A stretch of 64,000 nt of DNA from Neofusicoccum parvum (lineage: Eukaryota; Ascomycota; Dothideomycetes; Botryosphaeriales; Botryosphaeriaceae), in contig CP087221.1 of NCBI GenBank assembly GCA_020912385.1, forward strand, positions 620,001 to 684,000, given 5' to 3'. The translations under genes were made by a program, and so were the position numbers. The notes below the pieces were generated by a model. It did no database searches, was not told where the DNA came from, and was given only the letters and a program-made list of their open reading frames with translations. Shown one piece after another: positions 42,521-52,536 of the stretch (position 1 is its first letter; each line of letters opens with the position of its first letter).

Positions 42521-42690
42521 CGGATCTAGTGTGGAATTGGCCTGCTGCCATCGGTTTTCTTATATCGAGTCATCCTTGTTCAAATCCTTCTTCTATACTA
42601 CGATTATGCATACAATGCAGCTGTGTGTCATTCACTTCCTTCAACATCTCGTTAAACCTCCCCCGAACCCCTCCAATCAACAGGGTGTAT
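42521..42690. other. Short convergent intergenic segment
   Basis: 170 bp between the ends of HET gene 2 (plus) and the GPI-anchored protein (minus). A/T-rich, consistent with two 3' ends; nothing else is seen. Confidence 0.5.
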
Positions 42691-45600
42691 TTACAAAACC
42701 ACCGCCGCCATTAACATTAACACACCAACAAGACCCATGATCCCACTCAACCTGACCGTCTCAGCACCACCCTTCTTCGACGTCTCCGCCGCCGCCGCTC
42801 CCGTCTGCGTACCCGCCGCACTACCCAACCCATCCGTCGAACTCGAACTCGAACCGGAACTCGCACTCGACCTCGAGCTCGCGCTCGAGCCCGACCTCGT
42901 CTTCGACCCACTCACACTCCCACTCCCCTCACTCCCACTCGTCGACCCAGCCCCCAACCCATCCCAGATCAAACTGCCGAACCCTCCGGTCCCGGTCAGC
43001 GTGACCCAGCCGACCGTCCTCGTGCCGGCGAACGCGGACCCGCCCGCGGCGGCCGTGCCCATGACCACGCCCTGCGGGCCCAGGCTCAGCACCACGCCGT
43101 CGACGGTGACGGCCGGGCCGCCGACGCTCAGCACCTGGCCGCCGACGCGCACGGTCCCGTCGGCCAGGCGCGTCGCGGTCAGCACCGCGCCGTCGGCCGC
43201 CGTGACCAGCGCCTCGGTGGCCGCCGGCCCCGAGTACGCGACCGTGCGCCCGCCGACGACGAGGCCGTCCGCCGCCGCCGACACGACCGTGCCTGAGATG
43301 GTGGCCGCCGGGCCGCCCGGTGTGAGCGTCGTGCCGTCGATGACGACGGCGCCGTTGGCGCCTTCCGAGGCGGTGTGGGCGGCGCCGCCGAGGGTGATGA
43401 GGGCGCCTTGGGCTGGCGCCGAGGCGGCGGCGGTGGGGAGGGCGAGCATCGAGCTGCCGGCGATGATGAGGCCGCCGGCTGCGAGCGAGATGGGCGTGCC
43501 GCTGATGGTCGCGGCCGGGCCGCCGGGGAGGATGGTCGTGCCGGAGATGACGAGCGGTTGGCCTGGGGTGAGGGTGTAGGTTTGGCCTGCGATGGTGACT
43601 TGGGTTGGGGATGTGAGGGGGATGGTTTGCGTGCCGAGGATGATGCTGCCGGCGCCGAGGGAGATGGGGGTGCCTGAGATGGTTAGGCCGGGGTCGCCGG
43701 CGTGGATAGTTTGACCGTTGACGACGACGGCGCCGGGGTCTGAGGGGTCGACGACGACGGGTTGACCGTTGATGGTCGTCATAGTGGCGGCAGCTGGTAC
43801 TGCCGGCGGAAGTGCGATGGTTGAGCCGGCAACTACTACAGCGCCGCTGGCTACCGATACTGGTGTACCAGCGATGATCGTCTCGGCGCCAGGTGGGAGC
43901 GTCTGTCCACCTACGATAACGTGTCCAGGCTGTGCAGGATCAGGAGCAACGATCTGGCCTCCTACGGTGGCAACAGGGGCAGATGATCCGCCACCCACAG
44001 CAGCTGGGGCGGGCGTTGGAATTGCGATCGTAGATGGTGCCGCACCGCCTTGTCCTCCGCCAACTACTACGGCGCCAGGAGCAACAGAAACGGGTGTATC
44101 TCCAATGGTGGTTACCTGTCCTGGTGCCAGTGGTGCGCCACCGATGATGACGCCTGACGGGTCTGAAGGATCGGCAGAAATGACTTGTGTGCCAACTGTT
44201 GCGATAGGGGCTGGAGCTGGAGCTTGATCACTCTGTCCAGGAGCGGGATCGTTGTTGTTGCTGCCTGGGTCTTGAGGATCTGGGTTGCTTGTTGCTTGTG
44301 GGCTACCTCCGCTGATCAGACTGACAATTTGACTAATTATCGGCCCGAGGCCACCTCCGCTGCCTGGATCACTCGGATTAGAAGTAGGATCAGCCGGATT
44401 AGGGTCCGAGGAAGGGTCATTGTTGGATGGGTCTCCACTTGGAGGATCCCCGTTGCTTGGAGGGTCACTGTTGCTTGGAGGGTCACTGTTGCTTGGAGGA
44501 TCCGGATCGCTTGACTGCACAGGAACAGGAACAGGAACAGCGGTATCCGTTGGCGGCGGTGCAGGGTCTGCGGCGGTTTGGCTTGGCTCCGCAGGAGTGG
44601 GCTCGGGCTGTGGATCTTCTGTCGTTGTCGTTCCTTCCAACGCGCCAGCGGTCGTGAGTGGAATGGGCGGATCATATACCGGAAGATCCAAGCCCACAGC
44701 GGTACATCCTGCCCATGCTGGATCCATCCCAAGAACCATTGAAGTCGGAAGACTAATCCAAGGATTGTAATCGTCCCATATCGTTGCGCATTCGTCGTGA
44801 CTGAGACCATTCCATGTAGCCCAACACATCGCCTGGCCCTTGTAAGCATCCAGAGGGACCGGGGTGTTCAGGTCATCAAAGTTGAATGGGTAGACGCTTT
44901 GCATGGGGAAACGCTCCGATGACAATTGATCCGGCTGAATGGCAAGAACTTCCTGTGTGCCAGATCGTGGGCAACTAAACACATTAAGGTTCTTGAAGGA
45001 GAGGTACACAGTAGGGGATGTCAAGGTGATGCCGGACCACACTTTGGTGTTGGGCTTTCCGCTAATAGTCGGTTGTCCTGTGATGTAGGTTCGGTTCGCA
45101 TCACAGAGACCACCGACGCGCGTGACGGGCCAATAAAGCAGTTCCAGAGCATCGGCATCCAAGAGACAGGACTTGCAGGGGTCAATAGTGTTTGCTCTGC
45201 GATGCAGTTCCGGTCCCTTGTCTTTGAGCACGTCCGTCATGCGCGGTCTGGGAGGCTGGGTGATGGTAGGCATGGGAGCTGCCGCTCGCTTAAGAGGAGT
45301 TGGCCCTACAGCTCTCTTCTTGAATTGACCCAGACCGCGTAGCGATTCAGTCCACGTCCATGTAGCGTCGGTGGTGCATTGCGGTATATCGACCGGCAAT
45401 GCCGAGTAGAATGATCCGTAGGGTATCGATTGGCCCGCTTGTTCGAGGCTGGAAATACTAGACTCAATCGGATCCACGACGGAGAAGTACGATGAAACAA
45501 GAGAAACGCAATCACTCGGACTGATGGAGCAATCAGGATCCTTCTGCGTGAAAGCACCAGCGTAGGTGGTGTAAGTGTACGGGAAGGTCAAGTAGTATTC

Positions 45601-46319
45601 AGTGCGGGAGGGCGAACCGGCGCATCGAGGATAATTGTCGCAGAGGGTTGAGCACGCCGATGCACTGAGGTTCTGGATGCTTGCGGTCATCTGTACTCCG
45701 AAGCCAGTCGTTGTGTAGTAAGACGTTCCATGCCACGAATAGGCGGCCTGCGTCCACGCGATGCGGGCATCGTTGCAACTCTGGGCGTACGAGTATCCAC
45801 TGCCAGTCGTGGCGCTATTATTGCTCGATGCCGTAATTGTGGGGGGCGGCGAGGTGTCGATTATGAGGCCTTCTGATGAGCTTGACGTAACAGCTGGTGG
45901 CGAAGGTGGGGGGTTGGTATCAATTAAGAGGCCCTCAGATGAAGTTGAAGTGGTACCGGGCGGTGAAGGTGGAGGGTTGGTGTCAATTATGAGGACCTCG
46001 GATGAACTTGAAGTTGCACCGGGCGGCGAAGGTGGAGGGTTGGTGTCAATTATGAGGACTTCGGACGAGCTTGATGAAGGAGGCACAGACGTGTCGATCA
46101 AAAGACTCGAAGGTACTGAGCTGGTTGCCGACGCGCTGGGAGTGCCAGAAACAGCGAAAGCACGAGGAGTGCCAGTGGCAGTGCCAGTGCCGTTACGGTT
46201 TGCTTGGAAGAACTGATCAGTGCTGGAACAAAGAAGACGGCGTTATGCAACATACAGAGGCTCGTGGCAGCCGAGGCAAGGCTCGCGCATGCGAGGACGA
46301 GATGTGCGACTCTTCCCAT
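42691..46319 (-). CDS. GPI-anchored, repeat-rich cell-surface protein
   Basis: Exon 1 (46319-46256) encodes a signal peptide, MGRVAHLVLACASLASAATS. A 53-nt intron (GTATGT, CTGAT branch, CCAAG) joins it to exon 2 (46202-42691) for ~1,191 residues. Mature order: four ~21-residue repeats LIIDTNPPPSPPGxTSSSSE; a Cys-bearing globular region (DARIAWTQAAYSWHG, CSTLCDNYPRC); a Pro/Asp/Ser linker; and from about residue 660 a long array of short beta units such as GTPVSVAPGAVVVGG and INGQPVVVDPSDPGAVVVNG. After a Ser/Gly-rich stalk the protein ends in a hydrophobic tail (LSGIMGLVGVLMLMAAVVL), a GPI signal. The array probably folds as a beta-solenoid; an adhesive wall role is inferred. No known enzyme domain. 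Confidence 0.8.
45854..46090 (-). repeat. 63-bp tandem repeats in the GPI-anchored protein gene
   Basis: Three full 63-bp copies (45854-45916, 45917-45979, 45980-46042) and a partial fourth keep frame and encode a Pro/Ser-rich 21-residue unit beginning near IDTNPPPSPPG. Copies 2 and 3 are the most alike. Such in-frame minisatellites often vary in copy number between fungal isolates. Confidence 0.85.
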
Positions 46320-47701
46320 CTTCGTGAGTTCGGCGCCTCGTCGACGAAGCTCAGAGGTGTTGCCCACACGTAAGACTGGAACGGGGCGATGCGGTGATGT
46401 TAAACACTCATGATCGAAAGCTTGGGGATTTTCCAGCAGAGGATCAATAGCGCAGCCGGAGGGACGACCAGCGAAGAATGTTAAGCTCCTTCCAGCAGCT
46501 GGGTATATCAACGCTCAGAGTGGATACAGCCGGGAGGCGCGTCGATTGGCTGTGGAATTTGGGGGCCTGCGCTAGTGCTTACTATTTTGCCGGAGGTTGC
46601 ATTGCCGCCGAGGTGGCTTGCGCGCCTTACTCGCGCGAGCCCCGGCCCACGGCCCAGATCAAGACAGCCAGGATGCAGGGTCGGTGGCACAAGATCGGAA
46701 CAAGCTCCAGCATGTGCTTGACTGTGCAAATTCTCCGTCGTTAAGCATTGGCATTGAGCGTGCAGCCCAGGACTGACAGAAGCCGACCGAGAGGCGATCT
46801 TTCTCACGTCAAGACCTGGCAGAGGTTGAGATCAGAAACCAGAGCGGCACGGCAAAAAAAAGTTTGAGCCCAAGATCGTCCCTGCTTCCGGTTCCGGCAA
46901 CGGCTCGGGCGGCTCAGCGCAGCAAGATACGTGAGGCTGAAGCAGGTCTTGTCCTGAGCCTTCAAGTAAGGAGATGTAAGACGGAGCAACGTCCAGGCCG
47001 TCGAAGCTGTGCACCCCACGATTCGTGTATCGAGTTTTATGCGTGGCGCCAACGAAGCTTTGAGGGCGCACGGCAGGATGAAGGCCACCCGGTCAGGATT
47101 GCAATCCTACCACATTATTTCACCGACTGCCCAGCCTGGGGTTTAGCGCACTGTTGGCATTTTGGGGGCGGTTTAGCTGCACGTTGCCGTGTGACTCGTC
47201 GCGGGGTGCACGCTCAGGGCAGCTGCGGACACATCCGTGCGGCAGCGGGCCCTTGGTTTGACCATCGAAGCTGGTTTGATGCGGTTGACCCTCTAGATGA
47301 ACGCCTTGTTGTCACCTGGGATCGGACGCGTCTGACGGTCTGCCATTTCCACGGGCCAAGATCACAGGTGGCCAGCAAGCAGCACAGCCTGCCTTCTAAT
47401 TCCAGCCTGGCATCGAGGGATCAAGAGCACCAAAGTGAGCGTGAGTGAAGAGGGGACGGGCGAGAGGGCAGTGGCAGTGGATGAGGGAAGACAGCGACAG
47501 CGGCAGCGGCGACGCAGCGCCGGCGTTTGTGGGATTTTGCGCACGAGCCACTGCAGGGCTGAGCGTGCCGACTGTCGTCATTCGCCGCCGCCGTTCAGCG
47601 CGTCGACCCGACACTCGCTGCTGCGTGCACCTCGACTCTTCGCCGCGCCCATGTCAACAAGGGTCCACGCGTAGCACCACCCGAGCACTCCATCCGCTGC
47701 C
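46320..47701. other. Divergent intergenic region
   Basis: 1.38 kb between the start of the GPI-anchored protein (minus) and the F-box gene (plus). Several open frames up to 194 codons occur but are featureless. No RNA gene or repeat is recognised. Confidence 0.5.
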
Positions 47702-48931
47702 ATGAGGCTAGCTCGACGCCCTGCCCAGGCCGACTCCTGGGAGGGCGCCCATCCGCCCTTCCGCAGAACCCCCGTCCACCTGCCCGACGAGATTCTCCTC
47801 GAGATCCTGTCTCACATTCCGCGCTCCAAGGACTCGCAGCCAGTCCTCTGGGCTTTCTGCCTCGTCAAGCGCCAGTGGTACGACGTTGCCGTCTCGCGCC
47901 TGTACGAGGAGCCCTATCTTGAAGGTTCCAACTTCACCCCTTTCGTCAACACCATCTGCCCCTCCATCAACCTGCACGTCAAGAAGAGTGACCTGGCTGG
48001 CCTGGTCCGCATACTGGATCTGCACCACATCGTCCACCAGAGCACCAAGTCTATCACTGCCCGTCTTCTGGGCCGCACCAAGCAGAGCCTCGAGGCGTTT
48101 GTTGCGCCACAGGCTTCCTTCGCTATCAATTGCTTCGCTGCACTGTCCAAGTGCTCCAAGTTGCAAACCCTGGACCTTTCTCTCATATGCGAAGCCGTTA
48201 GCATCCAAGCCCTCTCTCAGACCCTGAGGAAGCTTCCGACCCTTAGGATTCTTTTCTTTCCGCGCGCCTCTAGCGATAGCAACTTCTTCGATGCAGCCAC
48301 TATTGCCTGGCCACCATTGGAGGAACTCTACTTGAGTGGTGGCCTCCATGGCCACTTTATCCAGCGTCTGCTGCGGGACGACCTGCAGACATGCCGCCTG
48401 CCACCCACACTCACTGCTCTCTCTCTGACTCACTGTCCCAACCTGAGCACGTCCGACCTTACCGCCCTCGTTCGCGCTGTTGGTCCCCAGCTTGAGGCAT
48501 TGACGGTTGAGAACATTCGAGGTCTTCGCCACACCGCAATGGATCGCGTTTTGGATCTCTGCCCAAAGCTCAAGTCTTTGAGGGTTGCGCTCGACTACGT
48601 CACCTTCATGTTCGTCTACCGCGATCAGGACGAGGAGCGTTTCGTTAACCATCCGCTCGAGAGGCTAGAGCTCAGCGATTCCGGCAATATGGGCTGGTCA
48701 TTGGACCCCGATGAGGTCTTGAAGGCTGGTGATATCGCAGATGCAATGTCTGACGGCACTATCCCCAACCTGAGAATCATCAGAGTCTCAAAGTCTGCCC
48801 GTTGGCATATCGACGATGCTCATGACATGAGACGAATGATTGACATCATGGATGAGACGTTCAAGATAAAGAAGGCTGAGGACCCGAGTCTGAAGAACAA
48901 GACATACGGTGTGTGGACTATGGACGATTGA
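47702..48931 (+). CDS. F-box protein with leucine-rich-repeat-like tail
   Basis: A single exon of 409 residues. The F-box lies at residues ~23-65: VHLPDEILLEILSHIPRSKD and FCLVKRQWYDVAVSRLYEEP. The rest alternates hydrophobic strands and helices (LSKCSKLQTLDLS, LRKLPTLRILFF, WPPLEELYLSG, LPPTLTALSLTHCPNLS, AVGPQLEALTVENIRGL, LCPKLKSLRVAL), an irregular LRR pattern. Such proteins present substrates to SCF ubiquitin ligases through Skp1; the target is unknown. The start is the first ATG after the leader (GCCATGAGG). It is well preserved, unlike the F-box relic at 10.5-11.2 kb. Confidence 0.82.
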   Translation: MRLARRPAQADSWEGAHPPFRRTPVHLPDEILLEILSHIPRSKDSQPVLWAFCLVKRQWYDVAVSRLYEEPYLEGSNFTPFVNTICPSINLHVKKSDLAGLVRILDLHHIVHQSTKSITARLLGRTKQSLEAFVAPQASFAINCFAALSKCSKLQTLDLSLICEAVSIQALSQTLRKLPTLRILFFPRASSDSNFFDAATIAWPPLEELYLSGGLHGHFIQRLLRDDLQTCRLPPTLTALSLTHCPNLSTSDLTALVRAVGPQLEALTVENIRGLRHTAMDRVLDLCPKLKSLRVALDYVTFMFVYRDQDEERFVNHPLERLELSDSGNMGWSLDPDEVLKAGDIADAMSDGTIPNLRIIRVSKSARWHIDDAHDMRRMIDIMDETFKIKKAEDPSLKNKTYGVWTMDD

Positions 48932-49679
48932 ACCCTTGCTCTCCTCTGAAGATATGAGACTACTACCTGATATTATATTTGAGCAGGCTTCTCGGATGGC
49001 TTCGACACTGCAGATATTGGTCCGGTGGATGAGATAGAAAGCGCTCGAAGGACCTGGTTCTGGATACCCATAAACGTAGTCCCTGGCCTGTAGATGTTAG
49101 CGGCAAAGGTAAGATGCTCCGGAGCAAAACAATATGTGTTTGAGCGGCAGCTCATGGGCTCCAGCAGGCGGATCGAAGGATAGGAAGCGGGAACATGTGG
49201 GTAATCGGGGAAGGTGTCTCGGGGAAAAGTTCTCATAGCGATGGCGTTTGCATTGGCATGAAACGATAGGATCGGATTTCGCTGGGTCCAATGAGCGACA
49301 CGAATGAGGCTCGACATTCGGCTTGGTCCAATTTGTTTAGAGATAGAGAACATGAGTGGGAATGGCGTTCAGTCTCTCCAGATTACCCGACCAGGATACG
49401 CGATCTTGATGAGCGCAAGTCAATATCTGCGGCAGTTTTGAATGATCTATGTGACGAGGAAACCGCGATTAAGTACGCCGCATTTACTCAGCGGCTTTTT
49501 GCCAGATGAACTGATAGACGCGAGTCATGTCAATTACCATTGTACGGCGCGGACATAGTCTCGCTTAAAGCCGCGGCGTCGCGCAGCTTTCCAGCGCGTC
49601 ACTTGCGACTCTTACTCACTGCAGCCTGTTGCGACACAAACACAACGCACTCGCCGACAACTCGACTGCGCCGCCCACC
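48932..49679. other. Intergenic between F-box and SIP1-like genes
   Basis: A 126-codon minus frame (48973-49353) and a 72-codon plus frame (49291-49509) lie here. Neither has a recognisable domain, and they overlap each other and the promoter of the next gene, so neither is accepted. Confidence 0.45.
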
Positions 49680-51994
49680 ATGTCGTCGCCCCCGGCGAAA
49701 CGCAAGAATATGGCTACGACAGCCGACGGCGCCAGATACAACAAGCGGCAGCGCCCCGACAACTACGCCGCCATGCTCGCAATGCCGCCGCCGCCGCGTC
49801 CGAACCCTGCGGCGTCGAAGCCTGCAACCAAGGTGCTTCCGCCCCATGCTCGCAGAGCTGACTGGTCTCGGTGGACCAGGCCTCAGACTGCAGCTGCAAA
49901 AGACAAAGCAACAACGACTAACGTCACTCAGCTTGACGAGGCTGCTCAGGATACGCCAATGACCCACGGCTTTGCGCCTCCCGAGACCGAAGAAGTGAAG
50001 CTCGCATTTGAAGACCCAAAGTCTGATGCGGGGGACGACAATCCAGATATCGACGCTCTATTCAACGGCGATACGAACAGAACGAGCGACGTAAACAACG
50101 GCAGTACAGAACGTGGAATTGCGGGGATCAGCAACATAGCAACCACCGCCCCAATCTCAGCTGATGCCACTCAGGTCACCAGTGATGCAGCTGCAGATAG
50201 CAACATGTTAGATGGCGCCGATCGGACTACAACGGGAAGACCCAATTCAGAGCCCGGCTCACCCGTGGACGCCCCCGACACTCACTTTGGTGATTATACC
50301 CCGATGGGCCAGGGCCAGAAGAAGACCATCTACGATACAACGGCTCGCAAGGGAGGGTTTAAGGACGATGACCGCGACTTGGGAAATTGGAAGGAGCAGT
50401 CGCGCCGAAACATCACTTTCGGTCAGCACAATGCCTTCCCAGGTCTTGACGACGCGATTTATGAGAAAAAGGGCGATGTGGAAGCTCTGCTCTATCTCAA
50501 GCAAGTCAGGTGAGTGCACACTCTCCTCAACCATGCATCAGCTCATGTTAACCTGCCTGGAGACTTGCACTCTTCTCCGTCCAGGTCGAAAGAACATCCT
50601 CTGCTCTTTACTACACGCGAACACATCCATCAGATCTACGACTGATGGTGAGTGTACAGGAATGAGGCAGCCGGTCTTCCTACAACTGTCAGAGGCCCTG
50701 AACCCAACAATCCTCGCGGTGTCTACAACACTGGTCTGGGCGACATGCGCGGTTATTACTCGGACGGAGCATATGTTGCGGCTCCCATCACGGCTCCCGC
50801 TCCGATCATTGGTCCCGTAATGCCGCGTGGCTTAGATTCCACCGAGGAGGATGAATTGGTCGATGACGAAGTTGTCAACGATTTTGTCGATAGCGAGGGA
50901 CCTGTTAAGTGGTATGAAACACCAAATCCCGAACTATTTAAACATGCTAAATTTTTCAAATTAGGCTCGACCCACAAGAATCGTATCAAAGCCGTCTTCT
51001 GCTTCGCTTTGAAGGCTTCTGCAAACTTCTGGCTGAGTCGCCTCCCAAAGCCGCGATAGACTCGCTCGGTAGGTCGAAAGTTTACTATTTTCCTACCAAG
51101 CCGAAAGCGATGGGCAAGGCGGTTCGTCAGTGGTTGAAGACCTTCTCTGAAGAGCCCCCGCATCCTGTCCAGATGGCCCTGATGGACGGCCACTGCGTGC
51201 TCAATCTTCTCGACATCGTCAAGCGCAAGCTCGAGGCTTTCAAAGACGTCGAGGAGAACATCAGCCTCTGGATCTTCGCCTTACTTGCTAGGCTTACACA
51301 TGTTCGTCCAATTCATTGCGACGAGACTAGCAGTATTGCCCGAGAGCTGGCTTTGAGGGCTCTGATGGTACGCGTCACCTTCTCTGGAGAACACATTTCA
51401 GAGCTTAGCACCAAGGTGCCTCTCTACTACAATGAGGACAAGGAGTTCTTCGAAGATGTGGGTGTAGACCCAAAGCAGAGTGACAAGCAGCAGATGAAGA
51501 AGGAGAGCAATAAGACCGAGGAGTCCGTCAGACCAAAGGAATCGGAGGCTCTGGATACTGAAGGACTGAAGAAAATGCTGGCAGAAAAGAAGGAACTTCT
51601 TGTCAGGCAAGAGGCTCTTCACAGGCGTGTTGATGAGATGCCCGCGTTGCTGAGCAAGCGCGAGGCGTTTGGTCTCCCACCAAGGGAAGAAAGCGATGGC
51701 GAGGGCGATGACGATGAGAAACGGGAGAATCCCTACGATATCGGTACCCCTTGCGCTAACACACGCACCACCATCGACATGATCCTCAGCCTGGCCTGCG
51801 ACGTCTTCGGCCAAAAGGATCTAACCAAGTACAAGGAAATTTGGGGCGAATACGACTATCCGAAGCCCTCTATCGAGATGGAGCTTGTTTTCGGGGAGCA
51901 CGGCGTGACCAGCCGCCCATCGAGCAGCCAGGAGCTTCGGCCCATGCTCTCCCCGCTTAGTTCTCCGTTGAGGGCTTCTTTCTCTCCTGAGTAA
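49680..51994 (+). CDS. Gemin2/Brr1-like (SIP1 family) protein
   Basis: Exons 49680-50509, 50660-50911 and 50965-51994 give 703 residues; introns are 150 and 53 nt. A disordered N-terminus (residues 1-250, basic then acidic) precedes NAFPGLDDAIYEKKGDVEAL and LLYLKQVRNEAAGLP, the start of the SIP1-like core. The core continues with WLDPQESYQSRLLLRFEGF, AVRQWLKTFSEEPPHPVQMA and ENISLWIFALLARLTHVRPI. The segment LWIFALLARL followed by IARELALRAL resembles Gemin2/Brr1 proteins of snRNP assembly. The C-terminus has coiled coil plus another conserved block (TRTTIDMILSLACDVFGQKD). The protein is longer than animal Gemin2, as in other filamentous fungi. Assignment is by motif memory, so moderate. Confidence 0.6.
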
Positions 51995-52536
51995 AAGAAC
52001 TTAGAGGTGAGGAACTGGCGGTATTTGCGGTAACGTGCATAGTCAAGTCTTTACGCGAAGGGTCCACATGAGTGCCCTCACCTGCCACTATGGCATTCAG
52101 ACTATCAAACTGATGAATGCTCCATTGTTACCGTGCCTTCGCAATGCCTTGTGAACCGGTTGCTCGTGAAGGACTATACCCCATAGGAGGCTTCTTGTCT
52201 TGGGTATTAATTTTCATCGTTGAGTCAGCTAGAGCTCCGGTTAAATCGTTGCTAGCCTGTCTACGGGGGATGGGTGTCCATCTGCATGGCTTGGACAGCT
52301 GTTCCGGAGCACTTGTTCGTCCGAACGAGCGCTTCAACTGCATGCGCCTCCCTTTTCTGGTACCAATCACTGGCTGCAACACCCCTCCGTCTTCGCGATC
52401 CAACCAGGCGGGCTTGGCATGCATGATGAGGCTGGTTGAGCTGGCAGGCGAGGCTGACTTCGCATGCATAGCCCCACTCGTCTCGTCTTCTTAAGATGCA
52501 GCCTTGCCTGCGTCTTCTCAATCTCCATCCAGCCTC
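51995..52536. other. Intergenic region
   Basis: This is the 3' end of the SIP1-like gene and the promoter of the STAND-like/ankyrin gene. No gene or RNA is recognised. Confidence 0.5.

Noticed and set aside
42737..43579. 280-codon plus-strand Pro/Thr-rich frame
   Set aside because: Antisense of the beta-repeat part of the GPI-anchored protein.
48973..49353. 126-codon minus-strand frame
   Set aside because: No recognisable motif, and it overlaps the promoter of the SIP1-like gene and another frame; kept out for lack of support.
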